In this document: positions 10,945 to 21,584 of the stretch, piece by piece
Position numbering within the stretch: position 1 is the first letter of the stretch
Layout of the letters: every line of letters begins with the position of its first letter
DNA from: Megascapheus bottae
Taxonomy: Eukaryota > Chordata > Mammalia > Rodentia > Geomyidae
DNA length: 64,000 bases
NCBI GenBank assembly: GCA_024803745.1
Contig: JANJXV010000266.1
Span: 744,001 to 808,000 of the forward strand
Direction: 5' to 3'
Program-made: the position numbers and the translations under genes
Notes under the pieces: model-generated
What the model saw: the letters and a program-made list of their open reading frames with translations, nothing else
Database searches by the model: none
Told to the model about the DNA's origin: nothing

Positions 10945-11175
10945 TAGATAATACCTGTAATCCGAGGCATATTCAGGATCCTGATCTTAGTATTGTGGTT
11001 TAAAACCAACCCAGCAAAGGGAAAAATGCATGAGACTCATACTCCCAGTTTAGAGCAAGAACAAAGATTGAAGTAGAGCTGTGGCTCAAGAGCTAGAGTG
11101 CTACCTTGAGCAAAGAAAAGCTAAGAAAAATCTCCAGGTTTTGAGTTCAAGGCCAGGAATGAAAGAAGGAAGGTA
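10945..11175 (+). mobile_element. Dimeric SINE, diverged
   Basis: Contains ATACCTGTAATCCGAGGCAT, then GAGCTGTGGCTCAAGAGCTA and an A/G-rich tail. Confidence 0.65.
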
Positions 11176-12399
11176 AAAAAGAGAAGGATGTGAGGAAGGG
11201 AAATATATAAATGAAAGAGAGAAGGAACTAGAAATTTAAAACTAGAGAATATTTAAAAGTCATCAGTCCTTCTAAGAAAAGTGTTGGAGTATGGGTTCTA
11301 TATGTGGTGAACTGGAAGCCCAGCAGTGACTTGTTAACCAAAGAGTCACCATGATGAGCAAAGGATAGAAATCTGCATGAGCCTCTTAGCGGATGGAGTG
11401 ACAGAAGAGAACCTCAGCTCCCATCCCATAGTTAGAAGTATATAGAGATGGGGAAGTTGGCATCACCTTGATGTCATTGTGTCCATGGAGACTGGAAGCC
11501 ATGGCTCTGTGAAAGCACAATGTTCTTGTTACTGAGCTGAGAGGCTGAGGAGAGCCAAGTCCTGGCCATGAAGAAATCAGAGTGGCAGCAGAGCAACTCT
11601 GCTGCAGTGTGTGCCTGCTTGGCTGTTCTTATTCTGTGGTGGATCAGGCCGGAGCGGGTGATAGTAACTGTTTTGTGGTCACAAGCCCTTCACCAAGAGC
11701 TTCCTCTGAGATCCTCATAAGCTAGAGGGTGGCTGGTGGTGGGATGTGTGTGGGGTGGAAGTGACAGAGGGATGGACGCATGGCAAGGTGGGTGAAGAGA
11801 TGAGAGGAATGATGAGAGCCCAGTTCATTGGTTTCCAAGGTTAATGGGTGGGAGGTAGAGAGGCATGATGGAGGAATGATGGAGGCAGGGGAAGGTGCTG
11901 ACAGATTGAGGCCATCTGTAGTGCCAGCCTGGCCATCATCTGAAGCCCATAGGCAGCTTCCTGATCCTTCACTTAGTCCTGCTCCTTGTGGAGGGAATGT
12001 CACGTGTACCCAGAGCTAGGGGTGGGGCAATGTTAGTAGCACCTGGAGAACCATTGGCCTCTACCTGGGTGAGGGGTGGTTATGGCTCCCATGCTGGGTG
12101 GCCTGATAGCTATGGAACAGATCTCTCCTTAGCTACCACAGTCAGTGGCTGCTCTCCATCTAGGGTTAGGGCACCTGCTCAGCCATCAGGACACCCCATG
12201 CCAGGACAGAGGCCTACAATTCAGATGGCAGCACAGGGGTGAAGATGATCTCACCGTAGCCCTAGTTACATGGCTGTCCCTGCATGCAGGACAGGATGAG
12301 CTGGGGGAAGATGTTCTCTGTGTTTTTCCACAGCCTATCCCGGCCTCTTCTTGTGTCTGATTAGACCAAGAGAGTACCAGGTTCCATCTCATAGTCCTG
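11176..12399. other. Unassigned, GC-richer sequence
   Basis: This 1.2 kb stretch is visibly richer in G and C than its neighbours and is well conserved in copy B. Several overlapping short frames exist on both strands, none with a recognisable domain. It could hold diverged 5' exons of the RalGDS-like or GAB-like remnants, but I cannot show that. Confidence 0.4.
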
Positions 12400-12530
12400 G
12401 TTCTTTTTCTTTTACAGTCATGAGGCTTGAACTCAGGTCCTGGGTACTGTCCCTGAGCTCTTTTGCTCAAGGTTGATGCTCTACCATTTGAACCATAGTG
12501 CCATTTCCAGCTTTTCCTTTTCATGTGGAT
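12400..12530 (-). mobile_element. ID-like SINE half, antisense
   Basis: Antisense copy with GAGGCTTGAACTCAGGTCCT, GAGCTCTTTTGCTCAAGG and 'TAGTGCCATTTCCAGCTTTT'. Confidence 0.75.
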
Positions 12531-13850
12531 CTCTGATATGTCCAGTTCTGTGCCTGCAGGGAGGCACTCACCCCACAGACAGAGCCACCTCTGCCGTGAC
12601 TGTGACTGCCCACAACCCTCACACCCACTCCTTGCACACCCGTCGACTCCAGTTTTAGCTCCTCTTGGACTGGGTGTCCAGCCTAACCCTTCCTACACTC
12701 ACAAAGGGTCTACAATTGTCTTCCCAGGGTCCTTTCTTCTGCCAGCCAGAGTACAGACTGTGCACATCTTGACGATCACAGAGCTCAAAGCCAAAGGCTG
12801 AGATGCAGAAGGGGGTGACCCAGTAGCTGCACAGGGCCCATGGATCATCCTGTGCATCCCCCAGCCTGTGACTTCCCCCACCCCCTTGGCAGGGAAGCTC
12901 CATGCCCACATCCTGATCGCTGGTCCCCTCCAATTCCATTCTCCCTTGGATTTTGCCGACTGTCTACCATCAGGATCTAAAATTCTATTCATCACTTTAT
13001 GTCCTTATCACTGATTTGCTACTTTGGCAGGATCTCCCCGTGCCTGGAGAGTGGGCATGTCATGTACTCTCTGTGGAGAAGTTGCCCCAGGAGAAGAAAT
13101 ATGCAGTTCATGTGAGTGTTGGACAGGGCAGGAGGGCTCCATAGGATCAGAAGCCACAGGATGGGTGCAGATGGGGGAATGCTAGGGGCCCCAGGGGACA
13201 GTGGGAGTTAGGGCACAGTTGGTTGCTTCTGCAGGGTTGACACCGCTTCACAAACCCAACAGAATGAGGTTCACATTACAGATGTCAGAGACAGTGCAGA
13301 TTGCCAATGGGCGCAGGGGTCACTGTCAATCCCAGATGCTGGCTGCATGCTGGGATGCACGCAGAGATGTTTTCAAGATCAGATAATGAGGATGTTGCAG
13401 GGTGTAACCATTCTTTTCAGATGGCTCTCTAGCTCTCTTGAGTTTCATCTCTATCTTTGGCTTTTTCTTGGCAGTTAACTGGAAATGAGAGTTTCATGGA
13501 CTTTCCTTTCTGGACTGGCTTCAAACAGAAGCTATGCACAGTTTTCAAACCATACCCTACTGTAGAAGGGAAGCTTGATCTGGTGCTTAACTGGATTGCA
13601 CTTTGGCTCCGTTTGCTATGCCTCACGGGAGGGGGCTCATCATTTATAGACTAAGATCTCATGACCTTCAAAGCCAAATGCTACCTGAAAGTTCAGGGTC
13701 CCAGCCTATGTGTTGGGCCGGGGTGAATACATTCTCTGTTATGCTGGGTCATCAACCCATGTTTTAAGCTGGAAGTAGGCAGTGCCACATTTGATAAGAA
13801 CATCTGCCAGAGATTGTCACCTCATGAAAGCAGATTCTAAATTTGTATTC
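12531..13850. other. Unassigned sequence, partly deleted in copy B
   Basis: No repeat recognised. About 580 bases between roughly 12894 and 13472 are missing from copy B. A pyrimidine-rich run with an AG acceptor-like end precedes 13473, so an exon could start there, but the following frame matches nothing I recognise. Confidence 0.4.
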
Positions 13851-14009
13851 CATTTCCTGTGGTGGAGAAATCCCCTCCAACTTAGACAGGCTCACATCCA
13901 CCTGCAGGTCACACTCCTAATGCACCCTTGAGTGTCCTCATGGTATTGGGATCTAAGTTTGTAGGGAATGCTGCTTCAGTCCATGAATTAGCTGAACAAG
14001 TGATGACAA

Positions 14010-14235
14010 ACGTGTTGTGGATTAATATGAGAACAATTTAAGAAGCCCTGGAGGAGCATCAACCTGACCCTCTGTGGTGCTATAAATCTGATAGGATGTT
14101 CCAGACTGAGAAACAATCACATGGCTTTGTGTTTGGCATCCAGACAAGTGAGTGCATGTCTTAGCTGTCAGCCAATACAGAGGAGAACATGAATAAGTGG
14201 GTGGAAAGCATCTGTCAGACCCCTGTCTGGGGGAA
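14010..14235 (+). pseudogene. GAB-family PH-domain remnant, copy A
   Basis: Pieces in three forward frames align in order with the C-terminal half of the GAB (GRB2-associated binder) PH domain. First Y-E-N-N, then K-K-P-W-R-S-I-N-L-T-L-C, then F-V-F-G-I-Q-T-S, then after an in-frame stop N-T-E-E-N-M-N-K-W-V-E-S-I-C-Q. In GAB proteins this domain binds phosphoinositides and places the adaptor at the membrane. A possible S-P-P piece from the start of the domain lies near 13853-13883. At least two frameshifts and one stop make it a pseudogene. The same lesions recur in copy B. Confidence 0.72.
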
Positions 14236-14309
14236 GGTGGAGAGAACATAGGAAGGTAGATACCATGGCTGTGGTGGGGCCAAAAAAAGGGTAAAAGAGG
14301 CAAAGGAAC

Positions 14310-14510
14310 CAGGTACTGGTAGCTCAAGACTGTCATCCTAGCTACTCAGGAGTTTGAGATCTGAGGATCACAATTCAAAGCCAGCCCAGGACAGAAACTC
14401 CATGAGACTCTTATCTGCAATAAAATACTGAATGCAAGAAGCTCAAGCTCAGTGACAGCATCCAGGCCTAGCGTTCATAACCGAGGACTGGCAGAAAAAA
14501 GTATCAAAGG
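14310..14510 (+). mobile_element. Dimeric SINE
   Basis: Contains CATCCTAGCTACTCAGGAGT and GAGATCTGAGGATCAC, ending in 'GGACTGGCAGAAAAAAG'. It follows directly on the GAB-like remnant. Confidence 0.8.
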
Positions 14511-15552
14511 ACAAGAAGCTGGCCAAAGGTTAGAGGGACTCTATCTTGACAAACAATACAATGGTAAGTTGCACTCAGAAGACTTGCACAAAATCTGGAA
14601 ATGCCTGAGACCTATCTATGTATGTTTCCTGTTTGTCTAAATACATATGTTTATGCATTAATATATTAGTATAGAGAGACAGATCAATACATATGACTAT
14701 ACATATATACATAGCCAGACACTTATGGGTGGGTGGTATACTGTGTGAGAGTTTGTGTTTGTGCTTTGTGGATGGCTATCTCTGTTTAAGAAAGATAGAA
14801 AATATGTAAATATCTTTAAAAAACTTGAAAAAAATATAGAGAGACATAAGCTCTTGAGGGAATCAGAAATGACAAGATTATTCACAGGCACGTTTATCCT
14901 TATGGATTCCTCAGCAAGTTTTAATTTTTTTCATTATTTTCTTTCCTTTTTTGAACCAGTGGTAAGGATTTCTCTCAGAGACCAGGTGCTGCCAATTACT
15001 AATTTTCTCATGGCTGCTACAAGAGGAACTGAGCCACAGTTCCACTTTTGCCTTATTTATTCGTGCTTAACTGAAGATAAAGATTTCTATCAGTGACTTT
15101 CTTTCAGGGGCTGGATTCTAACGAGGATCCCCAGACCTCAGGCTTCTCTATAGCTACAATTAACAATATGAGAACCCAGCACTGGGTTCCAATGCACAGG
15201 GCAAGAAATTGAGTGAATCTCTCAACTCCAATTAGCTATAATAAGCTACAAGTGAAAGACCAATACCTTTGAGGAAAAGATGCTGAGGGTTATCACACAG
15301 GCCCTATGAGTAAGCCCTAAACCCTGTACACATGTGTGCATGCACACATTGGCAGATACACACACACATGCACACACACAATATCTCAGGCAATATTGTA
15401 TTTTGAATTAATATCCAAAGATTGGACAACAGGATAACAAGTAATAAAATCTGTTTTTCTTGTCTACATTGAGGGAAAAGGGATAAGTCACAAGATGCAG
15501 AAGCGAAGAATTCAGAGGCAAATGCTGTGAGTGAATAACTTGTAAAAAGCAC
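14511..15552. other. Unassigned AT-rich sequence with a short CA repeat
   Basis: Includes a short interrupted (CA)n at about 15340-15380. Open frames are short and mostly not conserved in copy B. The right part, from about 15440, is the end of the region that also occurs inverted in the S segments. Confidence 0.4.
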
Positions 15553-15762
15553 ATTTCTTTTCTTTTCTTTTCTTTTGTTTTTTCTGGGGCTTGAACTCAG
15601 GGCCTGAGCACTGCTCTTGGCTTTTCCCAAGTCTAGCCCTCTGCCACTTGAGCCACATTGCCATATGGATTTTTATATCTGTGTGATATTAAGGACTCAA
15701 ACCTAGATCTTCATGGATGCTAGGCAAGCACTCTACCACTGGGCCAAAGTCTAAACCCCGAT
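15553..15762 (-). mobile_element. ID-like SINE, antisense
   Basis: T-rich start (TTTTC)n, then GGCTTGAACTCAGGGCCTGA and a mutated antisense tRNA-like head ending near 'CACTGGGCCAAAGTC'. Confidence 0.8.
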
Positions 15763-15989
15763 TAAGTATTTATAAATAGTCATCATCATCATATCAAAAT
15801 ATCCTTTCTCCTACAAAGAATGAACACTTATCTATGTCTGTAAGACTTTTTTTATGTCACCAATGCTTCTGTGATTTTCCCACTTGCATTTTTACAGATG
15901 ACAGCACAGATATTCATCAGGAAGAAAAATAGATTAGGATACAGAAACCTAACAACGTCCTAGTAGATTGAAGTGAAAAATATGTGCAA

Positions 15990-16185
15990 GATGGCCTGGG
16001 TCTTTCATCTATTTGTAGAGTGCTTGGCTACCACACAAAAAGAGTCCGGTTTGATTCTGCAGTACCATATACATAGAAAACTCTGGAAGTGGTGCTGTGG
16101 CTTGGTGGGACAGCTGTAGCCTAAAGAAAGCCTAAGAACAATGGTCAGGCTCTGAGGTCAAGTCCCAGGACTAGCAAAAAAAATG
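15990..16185 (+). mobile_element. ID-like SINE
   Basis: Head 'TTTGTAGAGTGCTTGGCTA', body GGAAGTGGTGCTGTGGCTTG, tail 'CCCAGGACTAGCAAAAAAA'. Confidence 0.75.
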
Positions 16186-16930
16186 TGCAAGAGGCAAAAT
16201 GCAAGCTGAGAAGGCACTGTGAAGCAAAATGTCTTGTGAAGGCTAAGGGGAATAGTGACAGTTAAGTTTGGATCTTACCTAAGAAAGGCTCCTTGAGCCT
16301 GAGACCAGGCTAGCACTTACTCCTAGTTAATGACTTGGGATTTGAACAAAAAGGTGTGCTGTTTACTACATCCATATGTGAGGTGGGAAGGGAGATTCAG
16401 CCTCCAGTATGTCTTTGGGGAGGTCTTCTGTGAGCAAGGAGCTTTGGTCATTGGGTCTTGAAATGTGACCCTACCCCCCTCACAATGGAACAGAATATGG
16501 AACCCTGGTAACCAAGCCACTGTATGTGACAACCAGCTCAAGTCAGCTCCCTTGGCCTGTGGCTCAGGAGGAAGAAAGATGTTGCTGTGCTGTTGCCAAA
16601 GGTCAGGAGGCTCGGATCGCAGGCATGAGAGATATGGATGTCTCACTTGAAGAAGTAGATGCTGGATCAGGGCCAAGACAAAATTCCAGTATATCAGGCA
16701 TTTCTCTAGGAAGAAAGCCAGGAAACTCCAGGGCAACTCAGATGAGGTATATTGAGAGGAAACCTATTTGAACCCATCATCCTGCCCACAAACTACAACC
16801 TTCTTGTGTGCTTTCAAGTGACTATACTGAGATTAGAGTGTGTCATTTCCAATCTACTCTATACCAATTTCTCAGTGTGAAGTGTGGTCCCATTCCTACG
16901 TTTGAAATATCCACTGTTTTGCCAATACAG

Positions 16931-17124
16931 TGTGATGGTAAGTCAGCTCAGACTCTGAATGAGCCTTGTAACCTATGGATCCTGGAGGAAGGCCTGTTGG
17001 AGATGCTGCTGACAAAGCTGATCCCTGTCTACCAGAGAGGTGATCTCTTTTATGTGGGAAACTTCCTGCACAATTTCAAATAGTGGAGGACAATGTAGTA
17101 GTTGCTGGAAATTCTCTTGAAAAA
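16931..17124 (+). pseudogene. RalGDS-family exon (RasGEF N-terminal region), copy A
   Basis: Preceded by ACAG and followed by GTGAGTG. The frame aligns without gaps to the RalGDS/RGL stretch that precedes the RasGEF catalytic domain. The recognisable part is L-E-E-G-L-L-E-M-L-L-T-K-L-I-P-V-Y, then D-L-F-Y-V-G-N-F-L. The exon then has three in-frame TAG codons. Two fall side by side where the family has Gln-Gln, as expected from CAG to TAG changes, and L-L-E-I-L-L-K-K follows. RalGDS proteins activate Ral GTPases downstream of Ras. The stops and the shift in the next exon make this a pseudogene. Confidence 0.75.
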
Positions 17125-17554
17125 GTGAGTGTTCCCCCTCCAAACCCATGTTTGCTCACCACTCCTGGCCAAGCCTTGGAATACTTGGCTCCTCTCTGAG
17201 CCTGTTTGGTTCACTGGGGTGTTCACAGGGGAGCTAAGCATGATACAAGTGCACAAACTACTTCATTATGACTGGGACACCATGCCATTTCATTTCCCTC
17301 ACAAGCTACTGGAGTCTCAACAGTGTGCTTACTGAGAAGTTGGATTTCAGGCATGAGTAAGTGGCTCCCAACTGCAGCCCTCACCTAGGTGACATCCTAG
17401 GAAATCCCATTTCCCAGTAAGAAATGAGGTGTCAGTACTAATGGCGGAGGCCTGTGAAATACTGGAGTCAGAGGAAAAGCTGGGGGCTGAATCACTTTTG
17501 AGCCATCAGGGAGGGATTGTGATAGCTTTGCCTGTTAGAACCTGAAAGCATTTA
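17125..17554. other. Intron of the RalGDS-like remnant
   Basis: Begins with a good donor (GTGAGTG). An open frame of 68 codons (17129-17335) shows no domain. Most of this intron is absent from copy B. Confidence 0.4.
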
Positions 17555-17795
17555 CATTTTGGTGTGTGGTCCAGTGCTGCCACTTGAACCTGAACCCAGG
17601 TCTAAATGCCATCCCTTTGGTGTTCAAAAATTAGCACTGTACCATTTGAGTCATAGGTCAAGTTCTGGCTTTTTGCTGCCTAATTGAAGACAAGTGCCTT
17701 TAGACTTTTACTGACTAGACTGGCTTTCCACTGTGATCTTCAGAGCTCAGCCTGCTGGGTGGCTAAGATTAGAGCAATGAGCATTTAGTTCTTTA
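17555..17795 (-). mobile_element. Dimeric SINE, antisense, diverged
   Basis: Antisense ID-like half ('CTTGAACCTGAACCCAGG') and antisense left half ('GATCTTCAGAGCTCAGCCTGC'). It is inside the stretch missing from copy B. Confidence 0.65.
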
Positions 17796-18059
17796 TTTAG
17801 AGCATTCACTTATTGATTTATTTAGAGCATTTACTTAGTTAATTTAAGGTGCGTTTACTTTGGACAGATGCATAGAGGCCTCTCTCAGAAGCTTCTGGAA
17901 GTGGGGTGTAAAAGTCATCCTGTTCTCGAGTGTCTCTTACCACCCTCCCAGCACATAAGTGCACATCTCTGCAGGACAGCCACAGCATTAGAATCCTGCA
18001 AGAAAGGGGCTTTGGTAAAAGGCTCAGGATGGAGAGAGAAGGCTCTCACTTTCCTTGTA

Positions 18060-18250
18060 CCGAATGTGCCCACAGCATCATGTGTTCCATCTATACGATG
18101 TGAATGGACTTCTACCCGAGTGATTTCTACGAGTTCAAGAACTGCCACACCCTGACACAACTCAAGCTCTATATGAGGCTCCACATGTCGGCTTTGGACC
18201 TGCTCTTCTAAACACAAACTTTTTGACCAGCTGGAGGAATATGTGACCAG
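18060..18250 (+). pseudogene. RalGDS-family exon (G-T-W-L-D region), only in copy A
   Basis: A frame starting just before 18104 aligns with the next conserved block of RalGDS/RGL proteins. The family motif I-L-G-T-W-L-D is represented by I-Y-T-M-stop-M-D (TGA at the Trp position, 18101-18103). It is followed by Y-P-S-D-F-Y-E-F and L-T-Q-L-K-L-Y-M-R-L-H-M. A TAA at 18209-18211 ends that frame. F-D-Q-L-E-E-Y-V-T continues in another frame. Order and spacing relative to the exon at 16931 fit one ancestral gene. Copy B has lost this exon. Confidence 0.72.
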
Positions 18251-18689
18251 TAAGACCAAGAAAAAGTAGAAGTCCTGGTGTGGGTGCCTCAGAACCTGTG
18301 AGTAGGAATCCCATTTGGTCTAGATATTGGTTGGCCCTTACTTCTACAGAGCTTGGCAAAATGCCCTTTATGGGTGGTGTCAGCCAGGTAATGTCTGTCC
18401 TCTGAAAGGACTCTGGAATAAGCACTCATTAGAAAGACCCTACACCTCCTCAGTGTTCAGTCCAAACTCCAGTTCTACAGGTTCCTCCATTAGATCCTCA
18501 TGGAAGTTGAGTGACACTTCAACTTGCAGAGTCCACTCTGTCCGCTCTGTACCTATTTCTATTCTTAGGTTTGGGTCATCGTGTAAGAGCTTATCCTGAA
18601 CTCCGGATGAAAAACCCACCAATGGAGCTGGTGACTGATGCACTCCAGAAAGCATGGGCCTTCTGTAGAAATTACCAAACAGGTTTAGA

Positions 18690-19219
18690 GTCCTATGGAT
18701 ATATCTTTTGCTCTGAACCCCATGTGTGACACAGTTGAACCTGCAGATACTATGGAGGAAGAAAAAGAGCAGCCAGATTTCCTTCCGTTTCCTTTCACAC
18801 TCCACCCAGAGTCAGTCCATCTGAGTCAGAGTAACACTCCACTTATTGTGCAAGCTGAAGGGGCACACGCTGGGCTCATGGAAAATGTCCCCATGGGAAA
18901 CAGCAAGTGTACTCTCAATACTGGATTCATTGGAGGAAAATGAATCCATCCTCACAGAATATCCAGACCCATCCATCTCACTAAAAGAGACTCAATCTCC
19001 ATTCGACAAACCAGAATCCATCCCCCTCTTAACTCAGGAAGGACATTCTGTTTCTCATGAGGAAGGAGACCCTTCTGAGGACTCGGAAGTAGAATTACTG
19101 TCTGAAGGCAACTTGGAGGCCAGTCTGGATTTAGAGCTTCCCTGTCCCCTTCCTAAAAAGACGTCTCTTTATCTTGCTCTCATGATTCTTGTCAAGTATT
19201 CATTGTATTTACTTTGCTA
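18690..19219 (+). pseudogene. Unassigned acidic frame with hydrophobic C-terminus, copy A
   Basis: Corresponds to the 174-codon frame of copy B (62343-62867). Here one extra base near 18832 ('AGAGTAACACTCC' against 'AGAGAACACTCC') splits it into two overlapping frames. The second part is acidic and Ser/Glu-rich, and ends with L-P-K-K-T-S-L-Y-L-A-L-M-I-L and a Cys before the stop, which looks like a short tail anchor. I do not recognise the family. It lies downstream of the RalGDS-like exons on the same strand, so it could be a 3' exon of that gene or a separate gene. Confidence 0.5.
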
Positions 19220-19639
19220 ACTATTAAACTCTCATTGTTAATATTATGGTGTGCAGTTCTTCAGTGCTTATTATACTGTGTTTTATTTTCCACTTATAAT
19301 GTGAGACCTCAGACACATAGGTCCTGGGTGGGCCAAAAACCAGACAGGTCTGGTCCCATAGAAGACAACCTTACTGGATATACAGGGAACTATGAAATGC
19401 ATGGAATCACCAGGAATCCAGGCCAGGCCTCCATGGAAAGACAAGTCAGCTACCAAAGCTTAAGGACAGAGCAGATGCCTGGAAATGTGTTTTGTCAATC
19501 GGGAGAAGTGCCAGAGTAACTGTAATATTATGTGGGACTCTGTTCTGTGAGTTCAAGTCTGTTTATATATCCATTGTGCTTTGTACAAATATTTAAGAAA
19601 ATTAAAACTCCACAATAGCATCAAAAATCTACTTTGGCT
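19220..19639 (+). other. Conserved 3' flank, possible 3' UTR
   Basis: Follows the stop of the acidic frame. By eye it is identical to copy B (62868-63286). It contains ATTAAA-type signals (19224-19229 and AATTAAA near 19601). A 101-codon frame lies in it (19214-19519) but starts without ATG, so I treat it as untranslated. Confidence 0.45.
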
Positions 19640-19830
19640 TTTAATGTTGCCTAGTTGTAGAGTGCTCGCCTAGTATACAAGAAGACCTTGATTCAATTCC
19701 TCGACACTGCATACACAGAAAAAGCAGATGGGGCACTGTTGCTCAGGTGTAAGAGTGCCACCCTTGAACAAATGTGGCCAAGGACAGTTCCTGGTCCCTC
19801 AGTTCAAGCCGCAGGACTAACCAAACCAGA
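19640..19830 (+). mobile_element. ID-like SINE
   Basis: Head TTGTAGAGTGCTCGCCTAGT, body 'GGGGCACTGTTGCTCAGG', tail 'GCCGCAGGACTAACC'. Confidence 0.75.
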
Positions 19831-20224
19831 AATCATACCATTTTCCACACATTTGGAAATAAATCTGATTTATCTAACCCTACTTCTTTTTTGCCAGTCC
19901 AGGGTGTGTGCCAACAAGCCAAACTACTGGCCCCCAACCTTACTATTTTTAATCATTTAATTTTTTTACATAATCATATTTCATGCTGTCTGTATTAATA
20001 CCATAAACAGTATGCTTAGTGTAATAATGTTAAAGGTAAAACATAAGAAATTAATAACTAAAATTCCTTTTATATTAGTTTTATAGCATTACTACAATTT
20101 TATGAGGAAAATTACTTAGAATGTTTATTTTAGAGTTCAAGTAATCCATTTTGATAAATATATCAACCTACATCATTTATTTGAACACATTTTAAACTAT
20201 TTTTTTCAGGAATGAAAATACACA

Positions 20225-20400
20225 TATATTTGTTGTAAATGAAATTTATGACTTGGGGGGAAAGGAAAGAGAAAATGGGGGAGGGGGTAACAGTGTTTAC
20301 AAGAAATGTACTCATTACATATGTAACAGCAATCTCTTTGTATATCACCTTGAACAACAAATTTTTTGAAAAGTACAATAAGTTTAAATGTCTACTTTGG
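20225..20400 (+). mobile_element. Possible retroposon 3' end (tentative)
   Basis: A G-rich run, then 'GTACTCATTACATATGTAAC' and 'ATATCACCTTGAACAA' resembles the block at 26880-27005. The shared arrangement suggests an old retroelement 3' end that I cannot name. Confidence 0.35.
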
Positions 20401-20402
20401 GC

Positions 20403-20615
20403 AGAATTTTTTTTTGCCAGTACTGGGCTTAGACTCAGGACCTGAGCACGATCCTTGTTTTTGTTTTTGTTTATTCTTAAGGCGCAAGTTCTATCACATG
20501 TGCCACAGCACCACTTTTATCTTTTTTTATCAATGTTGTGCTGAGGAATTGAACTTGGGTCTTCATTCATGCTCGGCAAGAACGCTTCCACTAGGCTTAA
20601 CTTATGGCCCCAGTG
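20403..20615 (-). mobile_element. ID-like SINE, antisense
   Basis: T-rich start, 'CTTAGACTCAGGACCTGAGC', 'GCCACAGCACCACTTTTA' and a mutated antisense head. Confidence 0.75.
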
Positions 20616-20699
20616 GGAAGGAAGTTTTCCATAAAATATGTAGGAAATATGTACACTAAGGAAAAGCCATCAAAAATAGAAGAAAAATTATATACTTAG

Positions 20700-20860
20700 A
20701 TAACAACACGCCAGTATTATGGCAGATCTCTGTAATTCTAGCTTCAAGAGTGGCCTATTTGGACCGGGAGTTGGCTGGCTGAAGTAAAGTGCTATCCTTG
20801 AGCAAGCCCTAGGATAGTGCTCTGGCCATGAGTTGAAGCCATAGGACATGCAAAAAATAA
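20700..20860 (+). mobile_element. Degraded SINE
   Basis: Contains 'CTGTAATTCTAGCTTCAAG' and 'CTATCCTTGAGCAAGCCCT'. Confidence 0.55.
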
Positions 20861-20867
20861 TAAATTA

Positions 20868-21098
20868 ATGCCCATGACTGGTGGCTCACCCTGGTAATCC
20901 TAGCTACCCTGGAGGATCGAGGTTCAAAGACGGCCCAGGCATAAAAATCTGTGAGAATCTTATTTCCAAATAATCCAGAAAATTCAAAATGACAATGTGC
21001 CTCAAGTGGTAGAGCTCTTGCCTTGAGCTGAAGAGCTTAAGGTAAACATCCAGGCCCAGAGTTCAAGCCCCATGAGTGAAAAAAAGAAAAAGAAAAAG
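20868..21098 (+). mobile_element. Dimeric SINE
   Basis: Contains ACTGGTGGCTCACCCTGGTA, GCCTTGAGCTGAAGAGCTTA and 'GCCCAGAGTTCAAGCCCCA' with an A-rich tail. Confidence 0.85.
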
Positions 21099-21111
21099 AA
21101 AGCCCTTATCT

Positions 21112-21203
21112 AAGGCTGGAGTGCACACTAGTGGTAGTTTGCTTGCCTAGTATGCACAAAGCCCTGTGTTCAATTACTCTGTACCACTTACACCAAAAAA
21201 AAG
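21112..21203 (+). mobile_element. ID-like SINE, 3' truncated
   Basis: Contains 'TAGTGGTAGTTTGCTTGCC' and 'GTATGCACAAAGCCC', then stops at an A run where the next SINE begins. Confidence 0.65.
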
Positions 21204-21404
21204 CTGGAAATGATCTCAGAAGGTTGGGTTCTGAGGATCACAGTTCAAAGCCAGGCCAGACACTAAAGTGCATGAAACTGTTTCTTCCACTTAAGCACCA
21301 GAAAACCAGAAGTGACACTGTGGCTCAAGGTGTTTAAGGTTGTAGCCTTGAGCTGAAGAGCCCAGGGACACTGCCCAGGTGCACAATTAAAGTCTTACAA
21401 CCAA
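21204..21404 (+). mobile_element. Dimeric SINE
   Basis: Retains GGTTCTGAGGATCACAGTTC, 'CCAGAAGTGACACTGTGGCT' and 'GCCTTGAGCTGAAGAGCCC'. Its tail passes into the GAGA/GACA repeat. Confidence 0.8.
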
Positions 21405-21405
21405 A

Positions 21406-21455
<50 letters not shown>

Positions 21456-21479
21456 ACAGAGAGACAGAGAGAGAGAGAC

Positions 21480-21510
<31 letters not shown>

Positions 21511-21580
21511 AAGAGAGACAGAGAGACAGACAGGCAGACAGACAGAGACAGACAGACAGAGAGACAGAGACAGAGACATC
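21405..21580. repeat. (GA)n/(GACA)n microsatellite
   Basis: Purine-rich repeat with GACA variants at a SINE tail. It yields a spurious Leu/Ser frame on the minus strand. Confidence 0.95.
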
Positions 21581-21584
21581 AAAC

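Larger units (their letters stand above)
15440..16800 (+). repeat. Source-like copy of segment S (copy A)
   Basis: The reverse complement of this region matches 31048-32452, 38461-39865 and part of 45909-47171. Matching continues through two internal ID-like SINEs, the short CATCAT run at about 15779 and an unassigned 450 bp block. The match stops at about 15440 on one side and about 16800 on the other. Confidence 0.9.
1664..20352 (+). repeat. Copy A of a large direct duplication (visible paired part)
   Basis: From TAATAGTTAGACTTTG near 1664 this stretch aligns with 47172-64000 in the same order and orientation. The pair shares every major landmark: TG repeat, KRAB-ZNF exons, GAAA repeat, 5'-inverted L1, GAB-like remnant, RalGDS-like exon and terminal reading frame. 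By eye, differences are a few per hundred bases on the left and fewer on the right. The pairing stops at 20352 only because the window ends. The true unit is probably 1664-47171. Confidence 0.95.

Noticed and set aside
19214..19519. Conserved 101-codon protein downstream of the acidic frame
   Set aside because: Lacks an ATG start, overlaps the end of the acidic frame, and its identity between copies is explained by the general identity of this block.
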